From Taxillus chinensis (taxonomy: Eukaryota; Streptophyta; Magnoliopsida; Santalales; Loranthaceae), in NCBI GenBank assembly GCA_023512835.1, contig CM042091.1, forward strand, positions 38,082,107 to 38,146,106: a stretch of 64,000 nt of DNA, read 5' to 3'. Under the pieces are notes generated by a model. That model was not told the DNA's origin and made no database searches. It worked only from the letters and a program-made list of their open reading frames with translations. The first letter of the stretch is position 1. The number at the start of each line of letters is the position of its first letter. Made by a program: the position numbers and the translations under genes. Shown here one piece after another: positions 9,863-22,479 of this stretch.

Positions 9863-10981
9863 AGTTAGAGAGTTAGGCCTAGGATTAGGATTAGGAGGTT
9901 TATTCTTTGTTTTAAATTGTTTTTATTCTTTTATTATTTATTTATTCTTTATTTAATTGATTTATTTACTACGCTTAATCATCGTTGCATGATAGTTTTG
10001 ATTTATGCGCTTTAATGCCATGATAGTCGTGTTTTATTGCTTTCCCTAAATTGTAGTATTCACGTATAAACCCTATACCCGGGTTTTTATCACAGTTTAG
10101 GTTAACGAGGTTTAGTAGGGTGCCCTGCGCGTTGATCATTATTCGCAAAGGGACCCCGGACTCCTCACTCAAGCTAGAGGTCCTTTTAAGGCTCGTCCTT
10201 CTAAGCCCCCCCTCCGGTAAATCCCATGGTGTACGGAGCCCTCTATTGAGGTAGCTTGGGAACCAACGAATAAGATAGGCTTAGCAAGTAAAAGTCCATT
10301 AGGGACATTGACCCACATATTGTTTGCTCATTTTAGCCTTCCTTTTGAAAAATAGGTGCATTCATATTAGATCATATTATTTTATTATTGCTTTTTTGTT
10401 ATATATTGTTTTGTAAGTATTCTTATTGTTATTGTTCATATATTATTTTTTTTTATACTAACCTTGTTTCGATTTATGCAATTGTTCATATGAGTATTAT
10501 TGTTTTACTAACCTTATCTTATGTATATTATTGTTCTTTTTACTAACCTTGTTTTTATTGTATACATATTAATGTTTTTTTTAATCTTATCATGTATATT
10601 GGTAAATTTAGGACATAAATACCGAACATAAATTTAGGTGTACATTCAAACATTCATTACTTAGTTTAGGGATAGTTGAAACTAGTCTTCATTAATTTAT
10701 ATGTTCATGCATTTCATAACCAGAAAAAGAAAGACAAAAAAAGAGAGTGACAAAAAAAGGGAAATTATGTAAATAATACAAACCTTTAGGATCCATAACA
10801 TACTTCATGCATCACTCTAAGAAGATAGGTATTTAAATCTCTCATACACATTCTTACATTCATGCATGCCTTTAGCATAAGATATAAAATACAAGGGAGC
10901 TTACCACATTTCACACTTTCAGAAGTCAACATTGCGCACCAATACAACTTAAGATCCCAACGTCAACAACCAATCACCTCA
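9863..10981 (+). other. Ogre-like 5' leader, non-coding
   Basis: About 1.1 kb between primer site and gag. AT-rich with T-rich runs, and no open frame that resembles a protein. Ogre-family elements commonly have a leader here. Nothing else recognised. Confidence 0.5.
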
Positions 10982-12517
10982 ATGGCAGAACAAACTGAAA
11001 ATAGATTTGCTAGTTTAGAGCAAGGCCAACAAGAACTTCAGAATCAGATGAAGACCATGATGGAAATGTTGAGCAAGATGGCGACCAAAAAGGACAGGGG
11101 TTCTACTGAGGCAACTACTAACCAGTCTCCAAGGCAAGCACAAGAAGCATCACCGCGTCCTAATTTCATACTAGTACCCCCACAAGGATTCGGTCCAGCC
11201 AACATGAATCCCGAACCTTCTAATCAAGCCCAATTTACTTCACCTATTCCAGTAAATATGGCTGAAGCAATGGAGCCTCCTTTATCTCAAGAGAAAGATC
11301 AGGCGTTGTCAATGAAGAAACTGGAAGAAAGATTGAAGGCAGTGGAAGGAACAGAAGTTTATGGGTTGATCAGTCCTCAAGATTTGTGCCTGGTCCCTGG
11401 AATTGTTCTGCCACAAAAATTCAAGGTACCTGACTTTGAAAAGTTTAATGGATCCCAATGCCCCAAAACACACATCACCATGTACTGTAGGAAGATGGCC
11501 GCTCACGCCAATGATGATAAACTCTTAATCCACTGTTTCCAAGAAAGTCTAATTGGCGCACCACTCCGATGGTATATTCAGTTGGATGGAAGTCATATCA
11601 AGACCTAGAGAGACCTCGCAACAGCATTTCTAACACAGTACAAACATGTCACAGAGTTAGAACTGGACAGGTTGGCACTGTTGGCTTTTGAAAAAGGGGT
11701 CAATGAGAGCTTTAAAATTTATGCTAGAAGGTGGAGGGAAGCAGCTATGGAAGTTCAACCCCCATTGACTGAAAAGGAGTTGACCACAATGTTTATCAAA
11801 ACTTTGAAAGGGGTATACTATGAGAAGTTAATTGGTAATGTATCTAGTAACTTCGCAGACCTGGTGACTTCCGGGGAACGCATAGAAGATGGTATTAAAG
11901 AAGGAAAGCTTCATGGAGATACACCTGATCCACCAAAGAAGTCTCCACTGGGAGGAAAGAAAAAGGAAGTTGATACACAATTAGTTTGGCAGAATCCTCC
12001 CATACCTCAAGGAAGCTTTGGAGCGTATCCAGGTTTTTTTCGTACACCTGGATTTTGTGCGGGGTCACCTCCATTCACAGCCTATGCAGCCCCAGTACCC
12101 CAATTCCCAACATATCAACCACCAAGAGGGGGTCCTAGCCCTTTTCCCCCAGTCACTCCTCCGACCATGCAACCAGGGCCCCAACAGACGTCCGTTAGGC
12201 CGAATCAAGCTTCCAACAAGGCTAAGCTAGAATTTGATCCAATTCCCATTACCTACACAGAGTTATATCCCCAGCTTTTGAAAGCCGGCATGGTGAGCCC
12301 TATACCTATGGGAGAAGTGAAGCAACCTTACCCAGCATGGTACAAAGCAGATGCCCGTTGCGCCTATCACAATAATGGAGTTGGTCACAATATTGAGGGT
12401 TGCATTTCCTTTAAGAAGAAGGTCCAACATCTGATCAATTCCAAATGGCTGGATTTCTCAAAGCAGGCTAGTGCACCGAATGTCGATTCTAACCCGCTGC
12501 TAGAGCATTCCAACTAG
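10982..12517 (+). CDS. gag: Ogre-like gag with one in-frame stop
   Basis: A single frame spans 10862-12517, broken only by TAG at 11606-11608 after GSHIKT. I chose ATG 10982 (MAEQTENRFASLEQ) because a heptad-rich helix starts there; ATG 10862 in the same frame is also possible. Order: coiled-coil region (first ~60 residues), a P/Q/N-rich linker, the capsid core (KFKVPDFEKFNGSQCPKTH, then MYCRKMAAHANDDKLLIHCF, then LTQYKHVTELELDRLALL, then FKIYARRWREAAMEVQPPL), a P-rich stretch, and a zinc knuckle of Tat/Ogre form CAYHNNGVGHNIEGC (C-x2-H-x5-H-x4-C) near 12359. Gag builds the particle and binds the RNA. No pol follows in any frame, so mobilisation would need another element's enzymes. The TAG could be a real mutation or a consensus error. 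Confidence 0.88.
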
Positions 12518-13096
12518 TGAACGTGGATGTCACTGAAATAATAAGGAGGAGTAAATTTTGTGATAACCTAGGAAACTCTTTGGGAGTTTCAAACTTCTTC
12601 TTCTTGTGTTTGGTTTTTATGAAACCTGTCTTACATTTTGCCTGCTCTTTGGAGTTCTGGAACTTTGTTCCTTTGTTTGGAATTTGTGAAAAACAATCAA
12701 GTCTGTCTTTTTAAACTAAGTTGATTTACTCACATTTTGCATGCAATGTCCATTATTACTTGTTTACTCTCTTGACATGGGTAATAAGCCCAACAGGGGC
12801 ATACCGAACAAAGAATCTGGGCTTAGCCGAAGCCAAAAGGATGATCAGGGAGCAATTACCATTGAAATCAGAGGACAAGACTCAAGAGAAGCAGCATTCA
12901 CTTCAAACAGGGGCATTTGACACCGAGGGGTTCCTTCTGCCACTGAAAAATAAGTTCATTTCTTCTTTGAGCATTTTGAGACAAATTTTGATTGTTTAAA
13001 ATGAAGAGATGCCGTCTTTTCTTTCCTCGTAATACTACCATCGCTACCCCTTTTGAGCTTGAGTATATTTCTTTCAAATAACCCGATCCGTAGTTC

Positions 13097-13410
13097 ACCC
13101 CACATTGGGGCAATAAGTGTCAAGGCCCCATGCTAAGGCAATTCTGTAAAATAATTCTTATACTGGGGGCAGTTTTTTAAAACCCCTCATAGATACATAC
13201 CCAACAATTGGGGCAGTTTTTGTTTAAAAAAAAAAGAAAAGAAAAGAAAGAAGGAAAAAGCATAACTCTTATGTTGGGGCAGTTTTTAAGACCCCTTATA
13301 AAGGTACCCCACAATTGGGGCAAAAAGAAAAAAAACATTTTGTAGCAGGATCCCGCATTGGGACAGTTTTGTAAAGTACTCCCACATTGGGGGCATTTTT
13401 GTAAAGTATA
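13097..13410 (+). repeat. Imperfect array of ACATTGGGGCAGTTTT units
   Basis: Seven degenerate copies, starting near 13098, 13158, 13204, 13270, 13309, 13350 and 13380, with spacing of about 30-65 bases. Core (A/C)ATTGGGGCA(G)TTTT(GT)AAA. Part of the non-coding interior of the Ogre-like element. Confidence 0.7.
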
Positions 13411-13582
13411 GTCTGAACTATGGATCAATTCTAGCCTAGAATAGGTTTGAGCCATTTTATACCCTTTCTTGTTAAACCCAGTAGCCCAAGCCTACATTAC
13501 GGTCCTAATAAAGTCCTCTCGGATTAAGCAATCAACATTATTTCTCAAATGCTCAAAAAGAAACAAGTTCATAGATATCCAA

Positions 13583-13719
13583 GGCGGACTTGATGAAAAC
13601 CCGCAAGGGCATCAAGGGTAAAATACAAAGCCATCTACAAAGCAGAAAGAATAACAAGCAGAAAATAAGGCGGGCTTAGTGAAAACCCAAAGGGGCACTA
13701 AGAGCAAAATTCGAAGCCA
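13583..13719 (+). repeat. Two-copy direct repeat, 86-bp period
   Basis: GGCGGACTTGATGAAAACCC... at 13583 and GGCGGGCTTAGTGAAAACCC... at 13669 share about 50 bp with substitutions. The two copies end in AAGCC. Confidence 0.65.
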
Positions 13720-14935
13720 AGAAAACAAAAAGATCAAGCACTCAAGAGCCAAGATCAGTCAACATCTTCCCCATTGAATTTCTGAGCATCAAGAGTTAAG
13801 CACTCAGGTATCCCTTCGAGTAAACCTTTGCACAACAATTCCAAGATTTGCAAGCATCTTCTACGACTGAACCCTTGGACATCAATTGAGATCCAAAATC
13901 ATCTCGATATTCTCTCCCTTTAAGTTTCAAAACATCAAGGGTCCAAGACTACCAAACAAGCAGCCAGAATCCCAATCAAGTCCTTAAGCCTCAAGATTCA
14001 AACAACCAGGCATCCTCTCCTACCTTGCCTCTTAGTACTTAGATCCAAACTGTCAGATAAAATTTCCCATTTTCACATAAGTTAGCTCAGCCAATTGATA
14101 TTTCATCATGAAAAATATACCAAACCCTCAAATCCATGCAAGACCAAGCTGAAGGCTGCACCTAGTTAGTTCAGAAACTTTGAGAGGCTTCCCCTTAAAA
14201 GCTTTTACCTATCTCAAGCGGGAAAACACAAGTGGTGATTCTACATTGCATGTTTCACAAATTATTTTTAACAAATTTCATTTTCAATTGCTTTGTGTGC
14301 GTCATTTTCAATAAAATGCTTATGCCCCAGCTGAGTTCCCAGGGCATCACTCAGCAAGAATACCACGACCAAGCAAGAAAGGGTTCCCGACTGAATGAAC
14401 CTGCTCCCCAACCAAGGCCCAAGCCATCGCAATGACCTCCTTGAGCTGTGAAATTCTGAAGAAAGCAGGCAAGCCTCCGAGCAACTGGAGCACCTTCAAC
14501 TAAAGAGCTTTTCAGATGAAACCTGAATCCCATTCCCCCAGCAAGTCCAGTTGAATTCCAGCAGCACCAAATCCCCTAGCAGTTTAAGCTCCCTTTTAAC
14601 ATAAAATTCATCATGCATCCTAGACATGCACCCCATAGGATAATTGTATTCCATGCATTACTTGCATACATTTATCATTTTCTTTAATTTCAGGAATGTT
14701 ATCACCTCTGAAGATCCCAAGAGATCATCCTCAACAAGCTTCCCAAAATAACCAAGCTCTAAAGGCTTCTGTTGTTCAACCATAGAAGTTACTCGTTATA
14801 ATTTCCCAAGCCATAGAAGCATCCATGACAATCAAATACACATCTTATTCTTTTCAGGTAACCTCGTAGAGCGATCTCATTGAGTTAACTCGTAGAGGGA
14901 GCCCACATTGAGTCATTAGCAAATTTCTTCAGCAA

Positions 14936-14940
14936 TCATT
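14936..14940. repeat. Target-site duplication, copia-1, left copy
   Basis: TCATT before the left LTR; the right copy is 27489-27493. Joining the flanks restores one continuous Ogre interior. Confidence 0.9.
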
Positions 14941-16138
14941 TGATGGTCCCTTGGAGCCTAAAGGGGGGGGGGGGTGAATAGGCTCTTATTCAAACTCTTT
15001 CTTTTCTCTCAAGACACAAAGACTTATCTAGTTTAAGTGATGAATCACCCGGAAGATAACCAGATAGTGGAAGTATTTTGTTTTATTATCACAAGGTGAT
15101 TACAACAAAAATAGAAGCAAACACTCTCTTACACTCTGTTTACAACAATGAACTCACACGCTAGCCAAGTTCCTTTCCTGTTTTTTTTTTTTCGCTTAAG
15201 CTCACATTTACATGAAGTATAAGTATGAATATTTATACAAAACATTCCTAAGAGACAACCTTGGAACTTGAAGTTCCGGAATCGTTCGCACTAATTATCC
15301 CTCGTGTCTGTCCGCCTTGACTGCCGCGGATTGTGGAGCTCAAGATCTTGGATTTGAAGAGTATAAGTGTCTTTGTGAGTTCGAGATACAATTAAGGTTG
15401 TGTCCACATATCCGGATGATCCACGTGTAAGATTCTTCTTGATCTAAATGCATTCGTCTTACATCGGGACAGCACGAGCGATAACTTTAAATGCGGTTTT
15501 GTTGGAGCGATGTCTTCTTGGTCCGGTGTAATTTTCCTTACTCCGTAGTTAATGAAGCTCGGAACCTTACTCCGTGTGTCGTGGTTGCTTACTCCGTATC
15601 TATTCGATCGGAATCCTTAGTCCGTGTCGCGCTTCCTTACCCGCATGTAAGTTCCTTACTCCGCATGTAGGTTCCTTACTCCGCATGTAAGTTCCTTACT
15701 CCGCATGTAGGTTCCTTACTCCGCATGTAAGTTCCTTACTCCGCATGTAAGTTCCTTACTCCGTATGTAAGTTCCTTACTCCGTGTGTAAGTTCCTTACT
15801 CCGTATGTAAGTTCCTTACTCCGTGTGTAAGTTCCTTACTCCGTATGTAAGTTCCTTACTCCGCACTTATTTTCCTTACTCCGCACTTATCCTTTAAGTT
15901 CTTAGTCTGTAGGATTGTTCCTTATTTCGTATGTATTTGTTACTTGATTATTTACCAAGTGTTTGACGACACTAACTCTTGTCCGGATCAGGATTATGTA
16001 TCCTGTCCTTAGCTTTGCTCTCACGAGTGCACCTTTGGATTAGTGACATACCTTCGCAATGATCAAATAAACACAAAAGATCTCGGATCAAATTACATAA
16101 GGCTTTATCAGATTATCCAAATTGGGTTTGATCCAACA
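14941..16138 (-). repeat. Copia-1 3' LTR
   Basis: 1198 bp, TG...CA on the minus strand. Contains the 20-bp minisatellite (15631-15890), a candidate TATA box (15230-15237) and a G homopolymer near its left end (about 14963-14973). Pairs with 26290-27488. Confidence 0.9.
15623..15890 (-). repeat. 20-bp minisatellite in copia-1 3' LTR
   Basis: Eleven close copies plus two partial ones of TTCCTTACTCCGCATGTAAG (plus-strand sense), with variants CCGTATG and CCGTGTG. Lies 250-515 bp from the LTR's transcriptional 5' end, so in U3 upstream of the TATA candidate. The 5' LTR has the same 13 units (26989-27237). Confidence 0.88.
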
Positions 16139-16147
16139 ATCTCCCCC
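16139..16147 (-). promoter_or_regulatory. Copia-1 polypurine tract
   Basis: GGGGGAGAT on the minus strand directly before the 3' LTR, where plus-strand cDNA synthesis is primed. Confidence 0.8.
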
Positions 16148-16900
16148 AATTATGGATATGCCCAAACCCTTTGTAATCCGATCCGGTAAGCGATGCAAAA
16201 GAATATCATACGAATGTGCAACACAACCAATTTCATTAATCAGCAACAAAATACAAATCAGCCTTAATACGATTTTTCACTAAGGTACATAAGGCTTACT
16301 ATACTTGAAGATCATAGCTTGCCTTCTCTCTTAGCTCCATTGTCGCTGCATCGTAAAGGTGGAGTGTTGGCTCCAATGTTTGTCCACGTTAAGAACGATT
16401 TGATGAAATGACAAACAAAGGCTCCCTGCCTATCTCCATCCGGTTGTTATGGCACTTGCTTCTTGCCCCGGAATGTCGCCTTGAGTTTCTCGGTCGAACG
16501 CGGGGTGTGATACCCAACTCTTCATATAATCCGGCTTTCTTCACGGCCGGTTAGTCCGAGACAGGGTTCCCATTGATTCTTCCTAACGAAGTGCTCCACA
16601 ACCTGATGAGAATCGATGAGAATCATCCGCTTGGACCGAATCATGAAGACACATCATGAAGTGTGGCGACATGATCCGGTACGAATGAGGATGGTTGAGA
16701 GAGTTTTCCATGGCTTGCTATCCTCAGTTCCGTCAATTTAAGTCTGAATTAACTCCACACCTGGGAAGATAGCCCTCATTCCAACATGGCGAACTTCAAA
16801 CAAGTGCCCATCTTCGTAAAGAGATGGAAACGGCCTCATCTCCATCTTAGCACCCTCGAGAAGTTGTCAATGTCTTCCGTAGTAAAGAGTCCTTTCTCCG
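16148..16900 (-). other. Copia-1 region between env-like ORF and 3' LTR
   Basis: About 750 bp with no protein resemblance. It contains several CCGG- and TCCGG-rich words like the rest of the element. No separate feature seen. Confidence 0.5.
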
Positions 16901-18988
16901 AACAAAGAGTCGAATGTCGCCGGAGAGAAAGGATACATTTCAGAAAGACATCTTCTCTCGCGAAGACGCAGATAGGCTTTCATTGCCTTGCGCAGCTTCC
17001 ATCCGCATCGGACGGGTCAAATTCCGCATAGGATGGGAGGAAGGTATCAGCCGGGATGAGGAGGATGGAGGAGGAGCTCGAGGTGCGAGAGGAGCTTGGT
17101 TGAGAGAAGCGGCTTCGTTTGGGGAATTTGAACTCCCCGAAGACCGAAGTGGCAGCCGCTTCTCGGTCCGGGAAGATGGTTGTGGGCGAAGGAGTAGACG
17201 GATCGGATGACACTTTCTCCCCCGGTTTGGTAGATCGCCGGGAAGAACGGGAGGACGAGCCATCGTATGCGCCAGATCCGCGAAGGAAGTAGATAGTGAA
17301 TGAACGGAGGTGGCGACAAGATCCATTTCTGCTCAATGGAAGTGGAGGAGTCGGTGAGGGCGGAGAGTAGTTGGGCGCCGAGGGCATCAACTTTGGCGAC
17401 GATGGCGAAATTTGGGCGCTTTGAGCATGGGCATGGCGGTCCAGTGAGCGGAAAGCACGGATCGGAGTGGACCGTGCCAAAAGAGGCACGCCCAAGTGCT
17501 AACTCTGGAGCTTTGGAGGACTCCCCGCATGAACAGGAGCAGGAGTGCGGTGGGCGGAGGAGTCCGCAGGAGGAGTAGCAGCAGCAGGAGCATCCGGAGC
17601 ATCGGGCATCCGGAGCTTCGGAGGCATCCGAGCATTGGAGGCATCCGGAGCAAGAGACCCGCTTTGACCAGACAAGTCAACCACGGGAATCCGGCGGCAG
17701 GAGAAGAGGGTCCAGCCTTAGCGGTAGAGGGACTTCGGGTAGCAGGGGACCGGGCCGGAGGGTGTAGGGAACGACACATCGGGAATGGCACCGGCGAAGA
17801 AAGCCGTGGTCCAGATTCCGGATGATCATAGTCTCCGGGGATTGGGTATTATGGGTGTAAAACACCCGGAGATCGGTGTCGGGAATGGAAGAGGTGTGGG
17901 CTAGGCTCAAACGGAGCCAGAGGTCCGTTAAGGTGACGGCGGAGAGATGGTCAAGGTAATCTCGGGGTTGAGGTAGAGGAGGCAAGGGGGCTTCCGGAGA
18001 AGCCGGGACATCGGCGGTGGCAACGGCAACGGTATCAACCGCAGCAGCTATAGCGGAAGGAGAGGGAGTGGGGACATACGGCAGAGGGGGCGGAGGAAAC
18101 GGCTTTAGACGCACTGCGCCGAGAGGGCCCCGCAACCTCGGACGGTTCAGCACGGACGCTTGGCCGGGAGGCCCGTGAGTGGGAGGGCGCAGCAACGGAC
18201 CGAATCCGAGAGGATCGGTGTGCGAACCGACCTCGTGGGCTTGGGCCGTCGGAGGGGTCACCAACGAGCCGCCTTGTTGTTCCGGGGCAGGGAGAAGCGG
18301 AGAGCTACATTGGGTCGGCGAGCGGTCATGTTCCCGTCCGGCGTAAGGTGACGAAGGTAAAGAGCCGAGGGAAACGAGACACCATCGGCTTGGGCGAAAT
18401 GGTCCGGACGAAGATGCCGGAAGACAATGCCGAGGATGCGCCCGAAGGAATGGTTTTTGGGACCATTTTGTAGCAAACGAAATAAGAACATACCCCAATC
18501 CATTGGAAGACCTTCAAAGACGCCGTACATGGCCAAGTAGAAGATCGTACGGAACCGAGTCCAGGGCGGATGTGCGAGCCAGTGGGCATCGACTTAGAAT
18601 AGTCGCCATACATCGATAGCGACCCTGGAAGGATTTCACCTTGTATTCCTTTCCTTTGATCGTGCACCCCATAGAAGCCGCCATCGGTTCGGCATCCGGA
18701 CGTTGTGGTTCACCAAGAGGAAGGTGAAGAGCGGCGCGGAGAACGCCGGAGTGATGACGATGGATTCACCGCGGACATAAGAGGTTATGGAATCTTTGGT
18801 GCGCAATTCGTTGGTAATACTCAAGAATGTCATCGATAAGAAGATCGATGGGATTGGAGACCAGGTTGAGTATGTGCGAGGCTTCAAGAAGAGGGCGAGG
18901 CTGGAGAAACCAATCCGGAGGATCGAAACAGCATTCCAATCAACTAGATGGCCAGGAGTAACGCCGGAAAGAAAGATTCGGGTGCCAT
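16900..18988 (-). pseudogene. Copia-1 env-like third ORF, disrupted
   Basis: Minus-strand reading from ATG at 18988. Visible parts: GVTPGHLVDWNAV (about 18965-18925), YVRGESIVITPAF (about 18790-18750), KGIQGEILPGS near 18650, AMYGVFEGLPMDWGMFLFRL (about 18536-18475), GRILGIVFRHLRPDHF (about 18435), LRHLTPDGNMTARR (about 18355), then a long P/S-rich segment (about 18200-17400), and a possible coiled coil with DLVATSVHSLSTSFADLAHTM-like sequence near 17326-17260. Copia-2 has the same first half. The position after RNase H is that of the SIRE env-like ORF. No clear signal peptide or transmembrane segment was seen, so an envelope role is not supported. Frame changes several times. Confidence 0.6.
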
Positions 18989-20550
18989 TGCAGATTTGAT
19001 GGGAAGGGAAAGAGGAAAGGTGAGGTCTTGACATAGAAGGAGCAACGAGAGGGTTAGGGATTTGAAATGAGCAATACTCGTGCTCCGCAGAATGATCGGA
19101 ACATATAAGACCGAGTCCGCAAATGTCGGCGGGTCTAGGAATGTGGGAGTTAGGTGGGGACCCGCGCGACATGCCGATGTCATTTGTCTGGTTATCGAGG
19201 CGTCTTCGAATAAAACGATGTCGTGGAGACCGCATGACCAAGTAGAGATTACATTGGTTGCCATCCAGAGAAGTGTATGTGCAACCCGAGATAGACATTT
19301 AATGAATCATCATTATTCCTCCTCAAAAGCATGCGACATATGAGTATACGTGGATTGTCACAATTGAACAAAGTCGGAGTCCAGGAGGAAAGAGCCGACA
19401 CTCATCCGGAGTTAATAATATTCGTGAAAGAGTATCCGGATGAATAATAGACCTTGTCGGTCATAAACGAGTTTGGTGAGAATGTAGAGTAGATTCCTTT
19501 GCGATAATAAGTCGAAGAGAAGAGAAGTACCACAACACTTCAAATCCGAGACTATGGACTGGATTTATCAATATGGTTGCAAAGAAAATCTGAACCCGTA
19601 GCTAAATAAAGATATACGGAAAATACAAAAGCTGAACAGGCAAGGATTAGTACGGATTAGAGAAGATAATCGGTGAAAAGCAACATAATCCGAACTAATA
19701 AGAAAGAACTCATGCATGGCAAGGAATGTGTAGGACGTACGCAATGTGAAAGTGATCAATATTACCGAGTCAGGGCATATGTCGATAGAATACACAGGTT
19801 CATATAGGTCAACATACAAACCGTCTTGCCGAACAGTAGCTAAGATTAATTAAAGATCATATGATTTGGCTTCATTAGGATTCATGAGTGAGTAATGATA
19901 AGTGAACACATGTCAAAAGAAGGCAGATGATTAGTCGATTAAAATGCATGGTTGAAGAAAGAAAATACATCCAAACATGCCACTTTTCCGATTTACAACA
20001 GATGTCCAGTCGATCCAGGAAGTAACAGCGTAGAGGAGGGAGAATCCGAGACATATTAGGGGTTCATTGCTGCTCCCCCGTAGATCATTTAATCCTCTCA
20101 ATGAAAAGCTCCCCCTCGGATAGACAGTCAAGGAAAAAGGTCATGAGACATATACGGGGGTATTATTGAATAAAATATAAAGCATTTTCTCCCCGTAGAT
20201 TGTGCAATCCTCTCGGTTGACCGTTCCAATTTGTAGTTGGTCTGTCTATCTTATTGAAAACTATACTTGTACGATCAGCATGCGTTTGTGTATACATCCA
20301 CCAGGCATTCCAAGCTAGCCCATTTCACTTCTTAACTTTGCACGTTAATGAGAAATCTAAATGAACATGCTTTGGTTATGTGGTGATTAATGGATGTGAA
20401 GATCATGAATCCAATCGAGGTAAATCATATAATCTGTAATTATGTTAGCTTTAAACGACTTGAGCCGGGAAACGCAAGCATCCTCCCATAATGAGGTTGA
20501 GATTAATATCGAAGCATGAAACCGTTGAACATGAAGTATGATCAGCAATA
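18989..20550 (-). other. Copia-1 spacer between RNase H and env-like ORF
   Basis: About 1.5 kb, non-coding. It aligns by eye with copia-2 at 32030-33640 (for example the TCATTATYCCTCCTCAAAA word at 19304 and 32222). Such a long spacer upstream of the third ORF is usual in SIRE elements. Confidence 0.6.
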
Positions 20551-20551
20551 C

Positions 20552-22156
20552 TCAGTGAGTTTCTACTACTTTCAGGAAACATACAATGCATGGTCCGTGA
20601 GTAAATATCGTTGTGTAATTCAAATGAGAAACTATGCAGAGAAGTCGAGCATACCTAGTCGAAGAGTAGTTAGAAAACCTCGCATCGGTAGGGGCTTTGT
20701 AAATATGTCCGCTAATTGATCTTCGGTGGCAACATGTTCCTGAAATATGGTTTTTGAGAACATGATCGCGTATGAAGTGATATCGGACCTCAATGTGCTT
20801 CGTCTTAGGATGCATGACAGGATTGTTGCTGATGGCAATTGCACTAGTGTTGTCACGAAAGTGGAATAGAGGACATGGTGAATCCGTAGTCGCAAGTTGA
20901 CTTTGCATCCAAAGTAGCCGTGCGCAAGAACTTCCAAGCACTATATATTCCGCCCCAGCAGTAGAGTTGATACGGAATCCCCTTCTTACCGAACCATGAG
21001 ATCAATCTATTTCCAAGAAACCGACACGTACGCTTGTGCTTTCCCGTCGATCGACATCCACAAGTCGGCATCGAGTACCCGGATAAGGTGAAGTTGGACT
21101 CCTTTGGGTACCCGGGCCCAAATTCATCGTCCCTTTGAGATACCTTAATATCCGTTTTACATGAAGCATATGTGACTCCTTGGGATTTGCCGATATCGGG
21201 CACAAATGCAAGTTGCAAACATAATGTCCAGGGCGACTGCCGTAAGATAGAGCAAGGAGCCGATCATTCCTCTCGTAGTCGGTCACATTTCCCGATATGC
21301 CGTCCACATCCGGATCTAACTTGGCACCGACAGGCATTGGAGTTTTGACGGGAGATGAACCTTCCATACCAAACTTCTTAATAAGATCGCGAGTGTACTT
21401 AGCCTGATTGATAAAGATTCCTTCCTTTAATTGTTTAACTTCAATTCCAAGGAAGTAGGACGTCCCCATCATGCTCATTTCAAACTTGCCTGTCATCAAC
21501 TTAGCAAACTCTTCACAAAGCTTCGGATTCGTTGATCCGAAAATGATATCGTCCACGTATATTTGTACGATCGAGTGTGTCCTTTCTCTTGTCGTAGAAA
21601 TAGGGTGGTGTCTATCTTCCCTTTTTGGAAGTTATGAGCAAGTAGGAATTCGACGAAAGGTGTCGTACCAGGCTCTTAGAGCTTGCTTCAAACCATATAG
21701 AGCTTTCGAAGTTTGTAGACAAGATGTCCCGCCTTAGGTTCAATGAAGCCGGGAGGTTGTTCAACATACACCTCCTCTTGAAGGTCTCCATTCAGAATGC
21801 GCTCTTGACGTCCATTTGATAAACTATGAAGTTTTCATATGAAGCATACGCGGAAACATTCGGATTGCCTCAAGTCTTGCGACCGGAGCAAAGGTTTCAT
21901 CATAATCTATTCCTTCTTCTTGACGATATCCTTTGGCTACCCGGTCCGGCTTTGTTCCGGATTACTATTCCATCCGTATCAAGCTTGTTCGGAACACCCA
22001 TTTAACACCAATGACTTGCCGAGACTTAGGCCTTGGTACTAAGGTCCACACATTATTTCTCTTAAATTGATTCAGCTCTTCTTGCATGGCCTCTATCCAG
22101 TTTGAATCTTGAAGAGCTTCATCTACCACCTTTGGTCTATTTGAGATAGAAAGCAT
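20552..22156 (-). pseudogene. pol: Copia-1 reverse transcriptase and RNase H, disrupted
   Basis: Ty1/copia RT on the minus strand, starting [19 protein letters not shown] near 22060. The polymerase box YVDD is at 21549-21560, followed by [19 protein letters not shown] and [19 protein letters not shown]. RNase H follows with [14 protein letters not shown] near 21150 and FRDNTSAIAISNNPVMHPKT near 20850 and DQLADIFTKPLP near 20710. RT and RNase H together convert the RNA to double-stranded cDNA. At least five frame changes occur; many coincide with CAG or CTG in the copia-2 homologue reading CG, CCG or CGG here (for example TACTGAACC there, TACCGAACC here). Confidence 0.85.
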
Positions 22157-22479
22157 GAGTAAAGACTCATGTTTGAGGTGGCTGCTCTTGTTCTTACACC
22201 AACAGTAGGATCACCAATCACTTGATCCGAGGGATGGTTTCGGGTCCATCTATAATTCCGTGCGTGTGTTGGTTGATCTTGAACAATTTGAAGCTCTTCC
22301 GGATTGGGTGGTTCAAGTTGTATCGACTGGTTGAGCTCGTCCGGAGTAGATGTTTCCGTATTTAGAGGTACGGATGAACTAGTTGGTTCTTCAACACTAT
22401 TTCTTCTAGTGTTAACTAGTCCGGACGGACTTGAAAGTGCTCCGGAATTTTGTGTATCCGTAGGAGTTTGTCCGGAGCT

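Larger units (their letters stand above)
12518..14935 (+). other. Ogre-like interior without pol, with two repeat arrays
   Basis: About 2.4 kb where pol should lie. Short frames do not resemble RT, RNase H or integrase. The sequence holds the TTGGGGCAGTTTT array (13097-13410) and a duplicated block (13583-13719). The remainder is A/C-rich with repeated words such as CATCAAG and AAGCCTC but nothing I recognise. It continues after the copia-1 insertion at 27489. Confidence 0.6.

Noticed and set aside
15623..15890. Regular 20-bp repeats that might suggest a CRISPR array
   Set aside because: Head-to-tail units with no unique spacers, inside a plant LTR and duplicated in its partner LTR.
17300..18351. 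Plus-strand frames rich in R, S, G and P in copia-1
   Set aside because: Antisense shadows of the P/S-rich env-like ORF; no homologous frame in copia-2.
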